Below are positions 34,099-44,904 of a stretch of 64,000 nucleotides of DNA, in pieces. The notes below the pieces were generated by a model. It had not been told where the DNA came from, did not search any database, and saw only the letters and a program-made list of their open reading frames with translations. Position numbers and translations under genes: made by a program. The DNA comes from Sphingomonas sp. UV9. Lineage in GTDB: Bacteria > Pseudomonadota > Alphaproteobacteria > Sphingomonadales > Sphingomonadaceae. The first letter of the stretch is position 1. The number at the start of each line of letters is the position of its first letter. The stretch covers positions 951,784 through 1,015,783 of the forward strand of contig NZ_SCIN01000003.1 in assembly GCF_004101245.1 (NCBI RefSeq). The letters are read 5' to 3'.

Positions 34099-35349
34099 AT
34101 GATCCTGTCCCGCTACGAACGGATGATAGCCCGCCGCTATCTGCTGCCGGGAAAGGGCGAGGCCTTCATCTTCCTCGTCGCCTCGATCAGCCTGGTCGCG
34201 GTCATGCTCGGCGTCGCCGCGCTGGTGATCGTGATGAGCGTGATGAACGGCTTTCGCGCCGAACTGTTCGACAAGATCGTCGGGCTCAACGGTCATGCGG
34301 TGGTGCAGGGCGTCGGTGGCAAGCTGCCCGACTGGCGCGAGATCGTCGCCCAGGCGCGCGCGACCCCCGGCGTGACCAGCGCCGTGCCGCTGATCGAGCA
34401 ACCGCTAGCCGCCACCTATAATGGCCGCGCCGAGGCTGTGATGGTGCGTGGCATGCGCGTCGATGACATCCGCCGCAACTCGACGATTCGCGAAAAGGTG
34501 CTGATGGGGTCGCTCCAGTCGATCACGCCGGGCAGCGGACGGATTGCGATCGGATCACGGTTGGCAGAGTCGCTCGGCGCGCAGGTCGGTTCCGATATCT
34601 CGCTATTCAGTCCGCAGGGGCAAACGACCCCGTTCGGCACGGTCCCGCGGATTGTCAGTTATACCGTCGGCGCGATCTTCGAGATCGGCGTCTACGACTA
34701 TGACAAAGCCTACATCATCATGCCGATCGAGGATGCGCAGACGCTCCTCCTGATGGGCGACGCGGCGGGAATCGTCGAGGTCAACACGGTCGATCCGGAC
34801 CGGGTCGGTGAAATTCTCAAGCCGCTGGCGGACAAGATCGGCGGCCGCGCCGTGATCCAGGACTGGCGGATGATGAACGCGCAGCTGTTCGAGGCGCTGG
34901 CGGTCGAGCGGGTGGCGATGTTCACCGTGCTGTCGATCATCATCTTGGTCGCGGTGTTCAACATCCTGTCGTCGCTGATCATGCTGGTCCGCGCCAAGAC
35001 CCGCGACATCGCGATCCTTCGGACGATGGGCGCGACGCGGGGCTCGATGATGCGCATCTTCATCGTCGTCGGCACGACGATCGGTGCGCTAGGGACGGTC
35101 GCGGGCCTCGTGCTCGGGTTCATCTTCCTGTTCTACCGACAGGGCGTGGTGAACTTCGTCCAGCTCGTCACCGGCCAGAATCTCTGGGATCCGTCGATCC
35201 GCTATCTGACCGAATTGCCGTCGAAGACCGATCCCGTCGAGATCATCGTGATCGCGCTGATGGCGCTCGTCTTCAGCTTCCTCGCGACGCTCTATCCGGC
35301 CTGGAAAGCGGCGAGTACCGACCCCGTGCAGGTGCTGCGTTATGAATAA
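34099..35349 (+). CDS. lolC: Lipoprotein-releasing ABC transporter permease LolC/LolE
   Basis: 416 residues from the ATG at 34099. The N-terminal ILSRYERMIARRYLLPGKGE leads into the first membrane helix, then a large periplasmic MacB/LolC-type domain (about 45-265) and three C-terminal membrane helices in an FtsX domain (about 270-410), ending PAWKAASTDPVQVLRYE. With LolD it detaches outer-membrane lipoproteins from the inner membrane. Only one permease gene is present, as in species with a LolF-like homodimer. It overlaps lolD by 8 nt. Confidence 0.95.
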   Translation: MILSRYERMIARRYLLPGKGEAFIFLVASISLVAVMLGVAALVIVMSVMNGFRAELFDKIVGLNGHAVVQGVGGKLPDWREIVAQARATPGVTSAVPLIEQPLAATYNGRAEAVMVRGMRVDDIRRNSTIREKVLMGSLQSITPGSGRIAIGSRLAESLGAQVGSDISLFSPQGQTTPFGTVPRIVSYTVGAIFEIGVYDYDKAYIIMPIEDAQTLLLMGDAAGIVEVNTVDPDRVGEILKPLADKIGGRAVIQDWRMMNAQLFEALAVERVAMFTVLSIIILVAVFNILSSLIMLVRAKTRDIAILRTMGATRGSMMRIFIVVGTTIGALGTVAGLVLGFIFLFYRQGVVNFVQLVTGQNLWDPSIRYLTELPSKTDPVEIIVIALMALVFSFLATLYPAWKAASTDPVQVLRYE

Positions 35350-36055
35350 TGGCCTCCGTATCGACCGCCAGATCGAGAAGTTCGACGATTACGTCCTCCA
35401 GACGACCGGACTGACCAAGAGCTTCACGCAAGGTGGTGCGACCATCGACGTGCTGCGCGGGGTCGACCTGGCCATCGCGCCGGGCGAGATCGTCGCGCTG
35501 CTCGGGCCATCGGGCTCGGGCAAGTCGACGCTCTTGCAGGCGGTCGGGCTGCTTGAAGGCGGTTTCCAGGGCTCGATCCGGATCGCCGGCACCGAAGCGT
35601 CGAAGCTGAACGCGCATGAGCGGACGGAGGTGCGCCGCGACAGCCTCGGCTTCGTGTACCAGTTCCACCACCTTCTCCCCGATTTCAACGCGACCGAGAA
35701 CGTCGTCCTTCCGCAACTCGTCCACGGCGCGACGCGGGTCGATGCGGACCGGCGCGCGGCGGAGTTGCTGACGCAGCTCGGGCTCGGCCACCGCCTGACG
35801 CATCGCCCGAGCCAGCTCTCCGGTGGCGAGCAGCAGCGCGTCGCGGTGGCGCGCGCGCTCGCCAACAAGCCGGCGCTGGTGCTGGCGGATGAGCCGACCG
35901 GCAACCTCGACGAGCATACCGCCGACATCGTCTTCGCCGAATTCATCCGGCTGGTCCGCGAACAGGGCACCGCGGCGGTGGTCGCGACTCACAACGAGCG
36001 CCTCGCCGCGCGGATGGACCGCGTGATGCGGCTGCACGAGGGGCGGCTGGCGTGA
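35342..36055 (+). CDS. lolD: Lipoprotein-releasing ABC transporter ATPase LolD
   Basis: 237 residues. Walker A is LLGPSGSGKSTLLQ (about 60-72), the signature QLSGGEQQRVAVARAL (about 160), Walker B LVLADEPTGNLD, and the switch His in VVATHN. It is the cytosolic motor for LolC/E. An N-terminal extension of about 18 residues is atypical for LolD. Translation is coupled to lolC by overlap and to the GNAT gene by GTGA overlap. Confidence 0.96.
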   Translation: MNNGLRIDRQIEKFDDYVLQTTGLTKSFTQGGATIDVLRGVDLAIAPGEIVALLGPSGSGKSTLLQAVGLLEGGFQGSIRIAGTEASKLNAHERTEVRRDSLGFVYQFHHLLPDFNATENVVLPQLVHGATRVDADRRAAELLTQLGLGHRLTHRPSQLSGGEQQRVAVARALANKPALVLADEPTGNLDEHTADIVFAEFIRLVREQGTAAVVATHNERLAARMDRVMRLHEGRLA

Positions 36056-36648
36056 GCTGGGACGCGACGCCGACGCTGGTCGGGCGTCACGTCACGCTCC
36101 GGCCGCTGGTGGCCGGCGACAAGGACGCGCTGGTCGCGGCGGCGTCGGCGGGCGACCTGTGGAATCTGTTCTACGCCAACGTCGCGATGATGAAGGCCCC
36201 GGATCGCTGGTTCGCCGCGGCGTTCGAGCAGGAGCGCCAAGGCCGTGCGCGGCTGTTCGCGGTGGAGGCCGGGGGGATCGTGGTCGGCACGACCCGCTTC
36301 ATGCGGATCAACGCGGCACATCGGCGGCTCGAGATCGGTGGCACCTTCTATGCCAAGGCGGTGCAGCGCACGGGCGTGAATACCGAGGCCAAGCTGATGC
36401 TGCTGAGGCACGCATTCGAGGCGCTGGGCTGCGAATGCGTGCAGATCCGCACCGACGCGCTCAACAAGACGTCGCAAGCCGCGATCGAGCGGCTCGGCGC
36501 AAAGCGCGACGGCGTGTTGCGCGGGCATCAGGTGATGGCGGACGGCCGCTTGCGCGACACGGTGGTCTACAGCATTCTCCGCCACGAATGGCCGGGCGTG
36601 CGTCAGAACCTGACGTATCTGCTGGCCCGGCACGAGGATCGCGCATGA
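36052..36648 (+). CDS. GNAT family N-acetyltransferase (RimJ-like)
   Basis: 198 residues starting at GTG 36052, overlapping the lolD stop. RHVTLRPLVAGDKDALVAAA opens the GNAT domain, and LEIGGTFYAKAVQRTGVNTE carries the acetyl-CoA-binding segment with a loop variant of the usual Q/RxxGxG/A. The C-terminal DGVLRGHQVMADGRLRDTVV matches the RimJ-like group. The target is unknown. It sits in the same operon as lolC, lolD and gpx with 4-nt overlaps. Confidence 0.88.
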   Translation: MSWDATPTLVGRHVTLRPLVAGDKDALVAAASAGDLWNLFYANVAMMKAPDRWFAAAFEQERQGRARLFAVEAGGIVVGTTRFMRINAAHRRLEIGGTFYAKAVQRTGVNTEAKLMLLRHAFEALGCECVQIRTDALNKTSQAAIERLGAKRDGVLRGHQVMADGRLRDTVVYSILRHEWPGVRQNLTYLLARHEDRA

Positions 36649-37121
36649 GCATCACCGACTTTACCGTGAAAAGCGCCGACGGTTCCGCGGCCTCGCTCGA
36701 ACCCTATCGTGGCAAGGTGCTGCTGATCGTCAACACCGCGTCGAAATGCGGGTTCACGCCGCAATATGAGGGGCTGGAGGCGCTCCACCGCGACTATGCC
36801 GCGCGCGGGTTCGAAGTGCTGGGGTTTCCGTGCAACCAGTTCGGCGGGCAGGAGCCGGGCGATGCGGCGGAGATCGCGAATTTCTGTTCGCTGACTTACG
36901 ACGTGACGTTCCCGGTGTTCGCGAAGGTCGACGTCAATGGGGCAGGCGCGGACCCGCTGTTCGAGCGGTTGAAGTCCGATGCGCCGGGTGTGCTCGGGTC
37001 AAAGGCGATCAAGTGGAACTTCACCAAGTTCCTCGTCGACCGGGAGGGGAATGTCGTCGACCGCTACGCCCCGACCACCAAGCCCGAGGACATCCGCAAG
37101 GATATCGAGAAGCTGCTGTAA
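36645..37121 (+). CDS. Glutathione peroxidase family thiol peroxidase
   Basis: 158 residues from the ATG at 36645 (ATGA overlap with the GNAT stop). The peroxidatic Cys lies in VNTASKCGFTPQYEGL at about residue 36, with the family FPCNQFGGQEPG and IKWNFTKFLVDREG motifs (Gln and Trp of the catalytic tetrad). It is a Cys-type enzyme that probably uses thioredoxin more than glutathione. It removes peroxides in the cytosol or periplasm; no signal peptide is seen. It is last in the lolC-lolD-gnat-gpx unit. Confidence 0.93.
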   Translation: MSITDFTVKSADGSAASLEPYRGKVLLIVNTASKCGFTPQYEGLEALHRDYAARGFEVLGFPCNQFGGQEPGDAAEIANFCSLTYDVTFPVFAKVDVNGAGADPLFERLKSDAPGVLGSKAIKWNFTKFLVDREGNVVDRYAPTTKPEDIRKDIEKLL

Positions 37122-37134
37122 ACGCCATTTACTA

Positions 37135-37239
37135 CCATCCCGGCGAAGGCCGGGGCCCAATTGGAAAGGTCGAAGTAACGTAGCGCGTCCCCGAGTTAGC
37201 AGCGTTTCCCAATTGGGCCCCGGTCTTCGCCGGGGTGGC
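37135..37239. repeat. Palindromic repeat, family B
   Basis: CCCGGCGAAGGCCGGGGCCC AATTGG ... CCAATTGGGCC then CCGGTCTTCGCCGGGG, with the AAGGTCGAAGTAACGTAGCG middle shared with 22818. It is the first of three repeats stacked between gpx and dnaE. Confidence 0.87.
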
Positions 37240-37270
37240 GGGTTGGGTGAGGCCACCCTCAAAACCAAGA

Positions 37271-37326
37271 ATGGTCCCCCGCGAAGGCGGGGGCCCAGAC
37301 TGGACTCCCGCCTTCCCGGGAGAACA
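37271..37326. repeat. REP-like palindrome, family A
   Basis: GGTCCCCCGCGAAGGCGGGG ... CTCCCGCCTTCCCGGGAGAAC around CCCAGACTGG, second in the stack of repeats between gpx and dnaE. Confidence 0.8.
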
Positions 37327-37391
37327 CTTCTAAACCGAAACCGCGGGCGCGCCCTTCTTACGTGCCGGCCGAACGCGCTGCCCGTACACCC

Positions 37392-37478
37392 CTGTCATCC
37401 TGACGAAGGTCAGGATCCAGAGCCACGCAGTCCGCCGACCGTGATCCTGGGTCCCGGGTCGAGCCCGGGATGACGGAA
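37392..37478. repeat. Palindromic repeat, family D (TGTCATCC type)
   Basis: CCTGTCATCCTGACGAAGGTC AGGATCC ... GTCCCGGGTCGAGCCCGGGA TGACGG: two hairpins in tandem with GTCATCC / GGATGAC outer arms. Third repeat before dnaE. An element of similar layout is at 42792-42893. Confidence 0.65.
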
Positions 37479-37595
37479 GGGGGCGGGTCGGCAATTCCCG
37501 CTCTCCACACCTTCCGCCTCAACTCATCGCGTCCCGGCTCTGCTCATGCCCCAACGGCGCTGGTCGAATCACGCCGCAGCGCCTACCTCTCGTCG

Positions 37596-40500
37596 ATGCA
37601 CTCCGGTTACGTCCCGCTCCGCGTCTTCTCCTGTTACACCATGCTCGACGGCGCGATCGATCCGAAGGCGATCGCCAAGCAGGCGCGAGCGCTCGGCTTC
37701 CCCGCCGCCGCGCTCACCGATCGCAACGGGCTGTATGCCGCGATGGCCTATTCGGACGCCGCCAAGAAGGATGGCGTCCAGCCGATCATCGGTGTGATGC
37801 TGGGCGTCAGCCGCCCCGACATGCCCGACGGCATAGCCACGCCGTTCGACTGGATCGCGCTCTACGCTCAGAATATGACGGGCTACGACAATCTGTGCGC
37901 GCTCGTCTCGATGGCGCATCTCGACCGCCCGATCGAGATGCCCGCGCATGTCGACTTTGCCGCGCTAGAACGCCACACCGACGGCCTGATCGCGTTGACC
38001 GCAGGCGGCGAGGGCGGTCTCGCCCGGCTGTTCGCGGAAGGGCAGCCCGACCGTGCGAAAGCGTATCTCGACCGCCTCCAGGGCCTGTTCGGCGACCGGC
38101 TCTATATCGAGCTGTCGCGCCGCGGCGACGCGACCGAGATCGCCGCCGAGGAGGCGCTGATCGACATCGCCTATGCGCGCAACCTGCCGCTGGTGGCGAC
38201 CAACCCGTGCTGCTTCACCGAGAGCGCGTTCGGCGACGCGCACGACGCCATGCTCTGCATCGCGCATTCGACCTATGTCGAGACCGAGGACCGCATCCGC
38301 AGCTGCCCCGAAGCCTGGATGAAGCCCGCGCCGGTGATGCACGAGATGTTCGCCGACCTGCCCGAGGCGATCGCCAACACGCTCGTCGTCGCGCAGCGCT
38401 GCGCGGTGATGGCACCCTACCGCAAGCCGATCCTCCCGAGCCTTGCCGGCGATATCGAGGGCGAGGCCAAGCTGCTCCGCGACGACGCCGAGGCGGGCCT
38501 CGAGAAGCGCCTCGCGCGCATCACCGAACTCCACGGGGAAGGCGAGGACGGCTGGCGCGAGATGTACCGCAAGCGCCTCGCGTTCGAGGTCGACGTGATC
38601 GTCCAGATGGGCTTTCCCGGCTATTTCCTGATCGTCGCGGACTTCATCAAATGGGCGAAGGATCACGACATTCCGGTCGGCCCGGGCCGTGGTTCGGGCG
38701 CTGGCTCGGTCGTCGCCTGGTCGCTGACGATCACCGATCTCGATCCGATCAAATTGGGCCTGCTGTTCGAGCGCTTCCTGAACCCGGAACGCGTGTCGAT
38801 GCCCGATTTCGACATCGATTTCTGTGAAACCCGCCGCGTCGAGGTGATCCGCTACGTCCAGGAGAAATACGGCCGCGATCAAGTCGCGCAGATCATCACC
38901 TTCGGGAAGCTGAAGGCGCGCGCCGTGCTCAAGGATACGGGCCGCGTGCTGCAGATGAGCTACGGCCACATCGACCGCCTCGCCAAGCTGGTACCCAACC
39001 ACCCGACCGATCCCTGGACCTTGGAGCGTGCGCTGAACGGCGTCGGCGAGCTGGCGAAGGAATATGCCAACGACAACGCGGTCCGGAAGCTGCTCGATCT
39101 GGCGATGAAGCTTGAGGGCCTGCCGCGCCACTCGTCGACGCACGCCGCCGGCGTGGTGATCGGCGACCGGCCGCTCGCACAGCTCGTCCCGCTCTACCGC
39201 GATCCGCGCTCCGACATGCCCGTCACGCAGTTCGACATGAAATATGTCGAGGGCGCAGGGCTGGTGAAGTTCGATTTTCTCGGGCTGAAGACGCTGTCGG
39301 TGCTGCAAAAGGCGTTGCAGATGCTCGCCAAGCGCGGCGTCATCGTCGATCTCGATGCGCTCGAATGGGATGATGCCGGCGTCTACGCGTTGCTCCAGCG
39401 CGGCGACACCGTCGGCGTGTTCCAGCTCGAGTCGGAGGGCATGCGCCGCACGCTGTCCGCGGTCCGCCCATCCAATTTCGGCGACATCATCGCGCTCGTG
39501 TCGCTGTATCGACCGGGCCCGATGGACAATATCCCGTCGTTCGGCCGCCGCAAGAACGGCACCGAGGCGATCGACTACCCGCACCCGCTGCTCGAACCGA
39601 TCCTGTCCGAGACCTACGGGATCTTCGTGTACCAGGAACAGGTGATGCAGGCCGCGCAGGTGCTGGCCGGCTTCTCGCTCGGTGGCGCGGATCTGTTGCG
39701 CCGCGCGATGGGCAAGAAGGTGAAGGCCGAGATGGACGCCCAGCGCGCGGGCTTCGTCGAGGGCTGCCTGACCGTCAACGGGATCAAGAAGGCCGAGGCG
39801 AACGCGCTGTTCGACTTGATCGACAAGTTCGCCGGCTACGGCTTCAACAAGAGCCACGCCGCCGCCTATGCGCTGCTCGCGTACCAGACCGCGTGGCTGA
39901 AGGCGCATCACCCGCACGAATTCTTCGCGGCCTCGATGTGCTACGACCTGCACCAGACCGACAAGCTGGCGATCTTCACCGACGACATGCGCCGCCTGGG
40001 AATCGCCGCGCTGCCGCCCTGCATCAACGCGAGCCAGGCCGAGTTCGATGTCGAGGTGTTGGCAGAAGCTGACGCTCCACCAGCAGAATGTTCACCCGCG
40101 AAGGCGGGTGCCCAGTCTGGGCCCCCGCCTTCGCAGGGGGACAATCTAGCGGTCCGTTACGCGCTCGGTGCTCTCAAAAGCGTTGGCGAAGGCGCGATGG
40201 AGAAGCTGATCGTCGAGCGCGTCCAGAATGGTCCGTTCGCCGGCCTCGACGATCTCGCCAAGCGGGTCGATCCGCGTCTGCTCAACAAGCGCCAGCTCGA
40301 GACGCTCGCTGCGGCGGGCGCATTCGATTCGTTCGAGCCCAACCGCGCGGGCATCCATGCCACCGCGGAGACGATCCTTGCGATCGCCGCGCGCACGCAC
40401 GAACAGAAGACCAGCGGGCAGGGGGGGCTGTTCGGCGATGCCGAACCCGCGGGCGACGCGATCAAGCTGCCGCCCGCGGTGCGCTGGACGCTCAGCCAGC

Positions 40501-41159
40501 GGATGGATCAGGAGAAGGAGGCGTTCGGCTTCTATTTCTCCGCGCACCCGGTCGATCGCCACCGCCACATCGCCAACAGCCACGGCGCGCGCGCCTATAC
40601 CGCGCTGTCCGAACTCAACATCCCCGACGACGGCAGCCGCGCGGGCGCGACGATGGCGGTGCTGGTCGAGGACGCGCGTTACCGCACGTCGGCGCGCGGC
40701 AAGCGCTTCATGATGGCGCAATGCTCCGACGCCAGCGGCCAGTTCATGGCGACCTGCTTCGACGAGCAGGTGTCGAAGGACCTCGAAGAGGCGGCAAAGG
40801 CGGGCGGCTGCGGCCTCATCACCGTCGAGCTCGATCGCAAGCCCGGCGAGGACACGCCGCGCGTCAGCATCAAGCGCATCCAGCCGTTCGAGGGCCTTGC
40901 CAACCTTGCGCGCTTCCAGGTCGTCGTGACGATCTCCGACATGAGCGCGTTCGCCGGGCTCGCCTCTCTGCTCGCGGACCATCGCGGTGCGCGCGGCGAG
41001 GTGCGGGTGCGTGCGCAATTGCCCGATGGCGAGCTGTGCATCCTGCTCGGCCGCGACTTTCTGCTCGACGGCGAGCTTGCCGAGCACATCGAGTCGTTGC
41101 ACGGTGTCACCAAGGTGGAGCTGAAGACCTCGGAAACGAGGCTCGCTCTGGTCGGATAA
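37596..41159 (+). CDS. dnaE: DNA polymerase III alpha subunit with an in-frame REP insertion
   Basis: 1,187 residues from the ATG at 37596. The order is PHP (about 1-260), palm with catalytic Asp residues in MPDFDIDFCE, fingers with VGPGRGSGAGS and HAAGVVIGD, helix-hairpin-helix (RYALGALKSVGEGAM) and OB domain. The PHP His motif LHxHS reads LRVFS and TDH reads TDRNG, so its metal site looks inactive and proofreading needs DnaQ. A family A palindrome lies in frame at 40089-40144 (residues about 832-850, CSPAKAGAQSGPPPSQGDN), just before the helix-hairpin-helix. The frame stays open. An upstream start at 37470 falls in repeats and is rejected. Confidence 0.97.
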   Translation: MHSGYVPLRVFSCYTMLDGAIDPKAIAKQARALGFPAAALTDRNGLYAAMAYSDAAKKDGVQPIIGVMLGVSRPDMPDGIATPFDWIALYAQNMTGYDNLCALVSMAHLDRPIEMPAHVDFAALERHTDGLIALTAGGEGGLARLFAEGQPDRAKAYLDRLQGLFGDRLYIELSRRGDATEIAAEEALIDIAYARNLPLVATNPCCFTESAFGDAHDAMLCIAHSTYVETEDRIRSCPEAWMKPAPVMHEMFADLPEAIANTLVVAQRCAVMAPYRKPILPSLAGDIEGEAKLLRDDAEAGLEKRLARITELHGEGEDGWREMYRKRLAFEVDVIVQMGFPGYFLIVADFIKWAKDHDIPVGPGRGSGAGSVVAWSLTITDLDPIKLGLLFERFLNPERVSMPDFDIDFCETRRVEVIRYVQEKYGRDQVAQIITFGKLKARAVLKDTGRVLQMSYGHIDRLAKLVPNHPTDPWTLERALNGVGELAKEYANDNAVRKLLDLAMKLEGLPRHSSTHAAGVVIGDRPLAQLVPLYRDPRSDMPVTQFDMKYVEGAGLVKFDFLGLKTLSVLQKALQMLAKRGVIVDLDALEWDDAGVYALLQRGDTVGVFQLESEGMRRTLSAVRPSNFGDIIALVSLYRPGPMDNIPSFGRRKNGTEAIDYPHPLLEPILSETYGIFVYQEQVMQAAQVLAGFSLGGADLLRRAMGKKVKAEMDAQRAGFVEGCLTVNGIKKAEANALFDLIDKFAGYGFNKSHAAAYALLAYQTAWLKAHHPHEFFAASMCYDLHQTDKLAIFTDDMRRLGIAALPPCINASQAEFDVEVLAEADAPPAECSPAKAGAQSGPPPSQGDNLAVRYALGALKSVGEGAMEKLIVERVQNGPFAGLDDLAKRVDPRLLNKRQLETLAAAGAFDSFEPNRAGIHATAETILAIAARTHEQKTSGQGGLFGDAEPAGDAIKLPPAVRWTLSQRMDQEKEAFGFYFSAHPVDRHRHIANSHGARAYTALSELNIPDDGSRAGATMAVLVEDARYRTSARGKRFMMAQCSDASGQFMATCFDEQVSKDLEEAAKAGGCGLITVELDRKPGEDTPRVSIKRIQPFEGLANLARFQVVVTISDMSAFAGLASLLADHRGARGEVRVRAQLPDGELCILLGRDFLLDGELAEHIESLHGVTKVELKTSETRLALVG
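40089..40144. repeat. REP-like palindrome, family A, inside dnaE
   Basis: TGTTCACCCGCGAAGGCGGG TGCCCAGTCTGGG ... CCGCCTTCGCAGGGGGACAA, nearly identical over its left arm to the intergenic copy at 18692. It lies within the dnaE coding frame with no stop codon. The added block of about 60 bp is divisible by three. Confidence 0.95.
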
Positions 41160-41177
41160 CAGCTTGGGAGAGCGGAC

Positions 41178-42767
<1,590 letters not shown>

Positions 42768-42791
42768 CCTTCAGCGACCATACGACGCTCC

Positions 42792-42893
42792 GTCATGCCG
42801 GGCTCGTGCCGGCATCCACCGTTCCGCGCGCTCTCCAGCCCGAGATGGCGCGGCACCGTGGACCCCGGAACGAGTCCGGGGTGACGGCGCATG
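42792..42893. repeat. Palindromic repeat, family D (CGTCATGCC type)
   Basis: CCGTCATGCCGGGCTCGTGC CGGCATCC ... GGACCCCGGAACGAGTCCGG GGTGACGGCG: two hairpins enclosed by CGTCATGC / GTGACGG outer arms. It lies between the acyl-CoA synthetase gene and rutB. Confidence 0.7.
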
Positions 42894-42981
42894 TCGGGGC
42901 CGTTATCCCCCTCCATCATACCGAAGCGGCCCAATTCGTTTCGCACTTGCACAATCCCGACGATGCAGCGAGCTTGTGCGC

Positions 42982-43710
<729 letters not shown>

Positions 43711-43723
43711 ATTAGGAAACCAG

Positions 43724-44107
43724 ATGCCGTTCGAAGCCATAAACCCGCCCCAGTTCCCAACCCCGATCGCGCCCTATTCCGCGGGCGCCAAGGCGGGCAA
43801 CACGGTCTACGTCTCTGGCGTGCTGGCGCTCGGCGACGGCGGCATCGTCCTCCATCCCGGCGACGCCTCAGCCCAGACCCGCGCGGTGCTCGAAACCATC
43901 AAGACCACGCTTGAAGCCGCCGGCGCGACGATGGCGGACGTCGCGTTCAACCACATCTTCCTCAAGGACCTCGCCGACTATGCCGCGTTCAACACGGTGT
44001 ACGCCGAGTATTTCCCCGGCCAGAAACCCGCCCGCTACTGCATCAAGACCGACCTCGTGAAGCCTGACTGCCTCGTCGAGATCGCCAGCATCGCGCACCT
44101 CTCCTGA
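43724..44107 (+). CDS. rutC: RutC family protein (3-aminoacrylate deaminase)
   Basis: 127 residues from the ATG at 43724 after TTAGGAAACC. YjgF/YER057c/UK114 fold: PIAPYSAGAKAGNTVYVSGV, then PARYCIKTDLVKPDCLVEIA with the conserved Arg and Glu. It removes the toxic enamine 3-aminoacrylate formed in pyrimidine breakdown. A plain RidA assignment is possible, but the rut context and C-terminal sequence support RutC. Its stop overlaps the rutD start by 1 nt. Confidence 0.92.
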   Translation: MPFEAINPPQFPTPIAPYSAGAKAGNTVYVSGVLALGDGGIVLHPGDASAQTRAVLETIKTTLEAAGATMADVAFNHIFLKDLADYAAFNTVYAEYFPGQKPARYCIKTDLVKPDCLVEIASIAHLS

Positions 44108-44895
44108 TGGGAAGCGCGGGCGGCATCCACTGGGAGGACCACGGCCAGCCCGACGGCCCGACGATCCTGTTGTCGAGCGGTCTCGGCGGCTCGGGCCGCT
44201 ATTGGCAGCCCAATCTCGCCGCGCTCGGCGCCGGCCACCGGATCATCACCTACGACCACCGCGGCACCGGCCGTTCCGATCGCGACATTCCGGGCGACCT
44301 GACGGTGGAGGCGATGGCCGCCGACGTGCTCGCGCTGATGGATGCGATCGGGTTGGAGGCCTGCACGTTCATCGGCCACGCACTCGGCGGCCATATCGGA
44401 CTCGCGCTCGCGCTGTCAGCACCCGAACGGCTCGACCGGCTCGTCGTCATCAATGGGTGGGCCAAGCTCGACCCGCACACCGCACGCTGTTTCGACACGC
44501 GCCTCGCGTTGCTGCGCGACAGCGGTCCGCGCGCGTATCTCCATGCGCAACCGCTGTTCCTCTACCCGCCGCAGTGGATCTCCGACCATCACGACCGGCT
44601 TCAGGACGAGGAGGAGGACATGCTGGATCATTTCCCCGGTGCGGAAATGATCCAGCGACGGGTGGCCGCGGTCCGCCGGTTCAACATTGCCGGCCGGCTC
44701 GACGAGATCCGCGTGCCCGTCCTCGTGGTCGCGGCCGACGACGACATGCTCGTGCCGCCGTCCGCGTCCGAAAAGCTTGCCGCGGGCATCCCAGGCGCGC
44801 AGCTTGCGCGGATGGCGGCGGGGGCGCACGCCTGCAACGTGACGCGCGCGGAGCATTTCAACATGTGGCTGCTCGACTGGCTCGACGGCGAATAG
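44107..44895 (+). CDS. rutD: RutD alpha/beta hydrolase
   Basis: 262 residues. The alpha/beta hydrolase fold has an oxyanion region SSGLGGSGRYW and a nucleophile elbow GHALGG (about residue 90) in which Ala stands where Ser would be, as in the RutD family. TYDHRGTGRSD and INGWAKLDPHTARCFDTR also match RutD. It is thought to speed aminoacrylate or carbamate breakdown. A late His and Asp (AADDDMLVP, AGAHACNVT) remain. The stop is followed after 9 bp by rutA. Confidence 0.9.
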   Translation: MGSAGGIHWEDHGQPDGPTILLSSGLGGSGRYWQPNLAALGAGHRIITYDHRGTGRSDRDIPGDLTVEAMAADVLALMDAIGLEACTFIGHALGGHIGLALALSAPERLDRLVVINGWAKLDPHTARCFDTRLALLRDSGPRAYLHAQPLFLYPPQWISDHHDRLQDEEEDMLDHFPGAEMIQRRVAAVRRFNIAGRLDEIRVPVLVVAADDDMLVPPSASEKLAAGIPGAQLARMAAGAHACNVTRAEHFNMWLLDWLDGE

Positions 44896-44904
44896 GAGCA
44901 CAGC

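Noticed and set aside
37965..39953. Minus-strand open frame of 662 codons
   Set aside because: It is antisense to the well-supported dnaE gene and its translation is Arg/His/Asp-rich without domains, as expected from high-GC third positions.
44107..44895. RutD as a pseudogene because the nucleophile Ser is missing
   Set aside because: Ala at this position (GHALG) is a family feature of RutD, so it is not damage.
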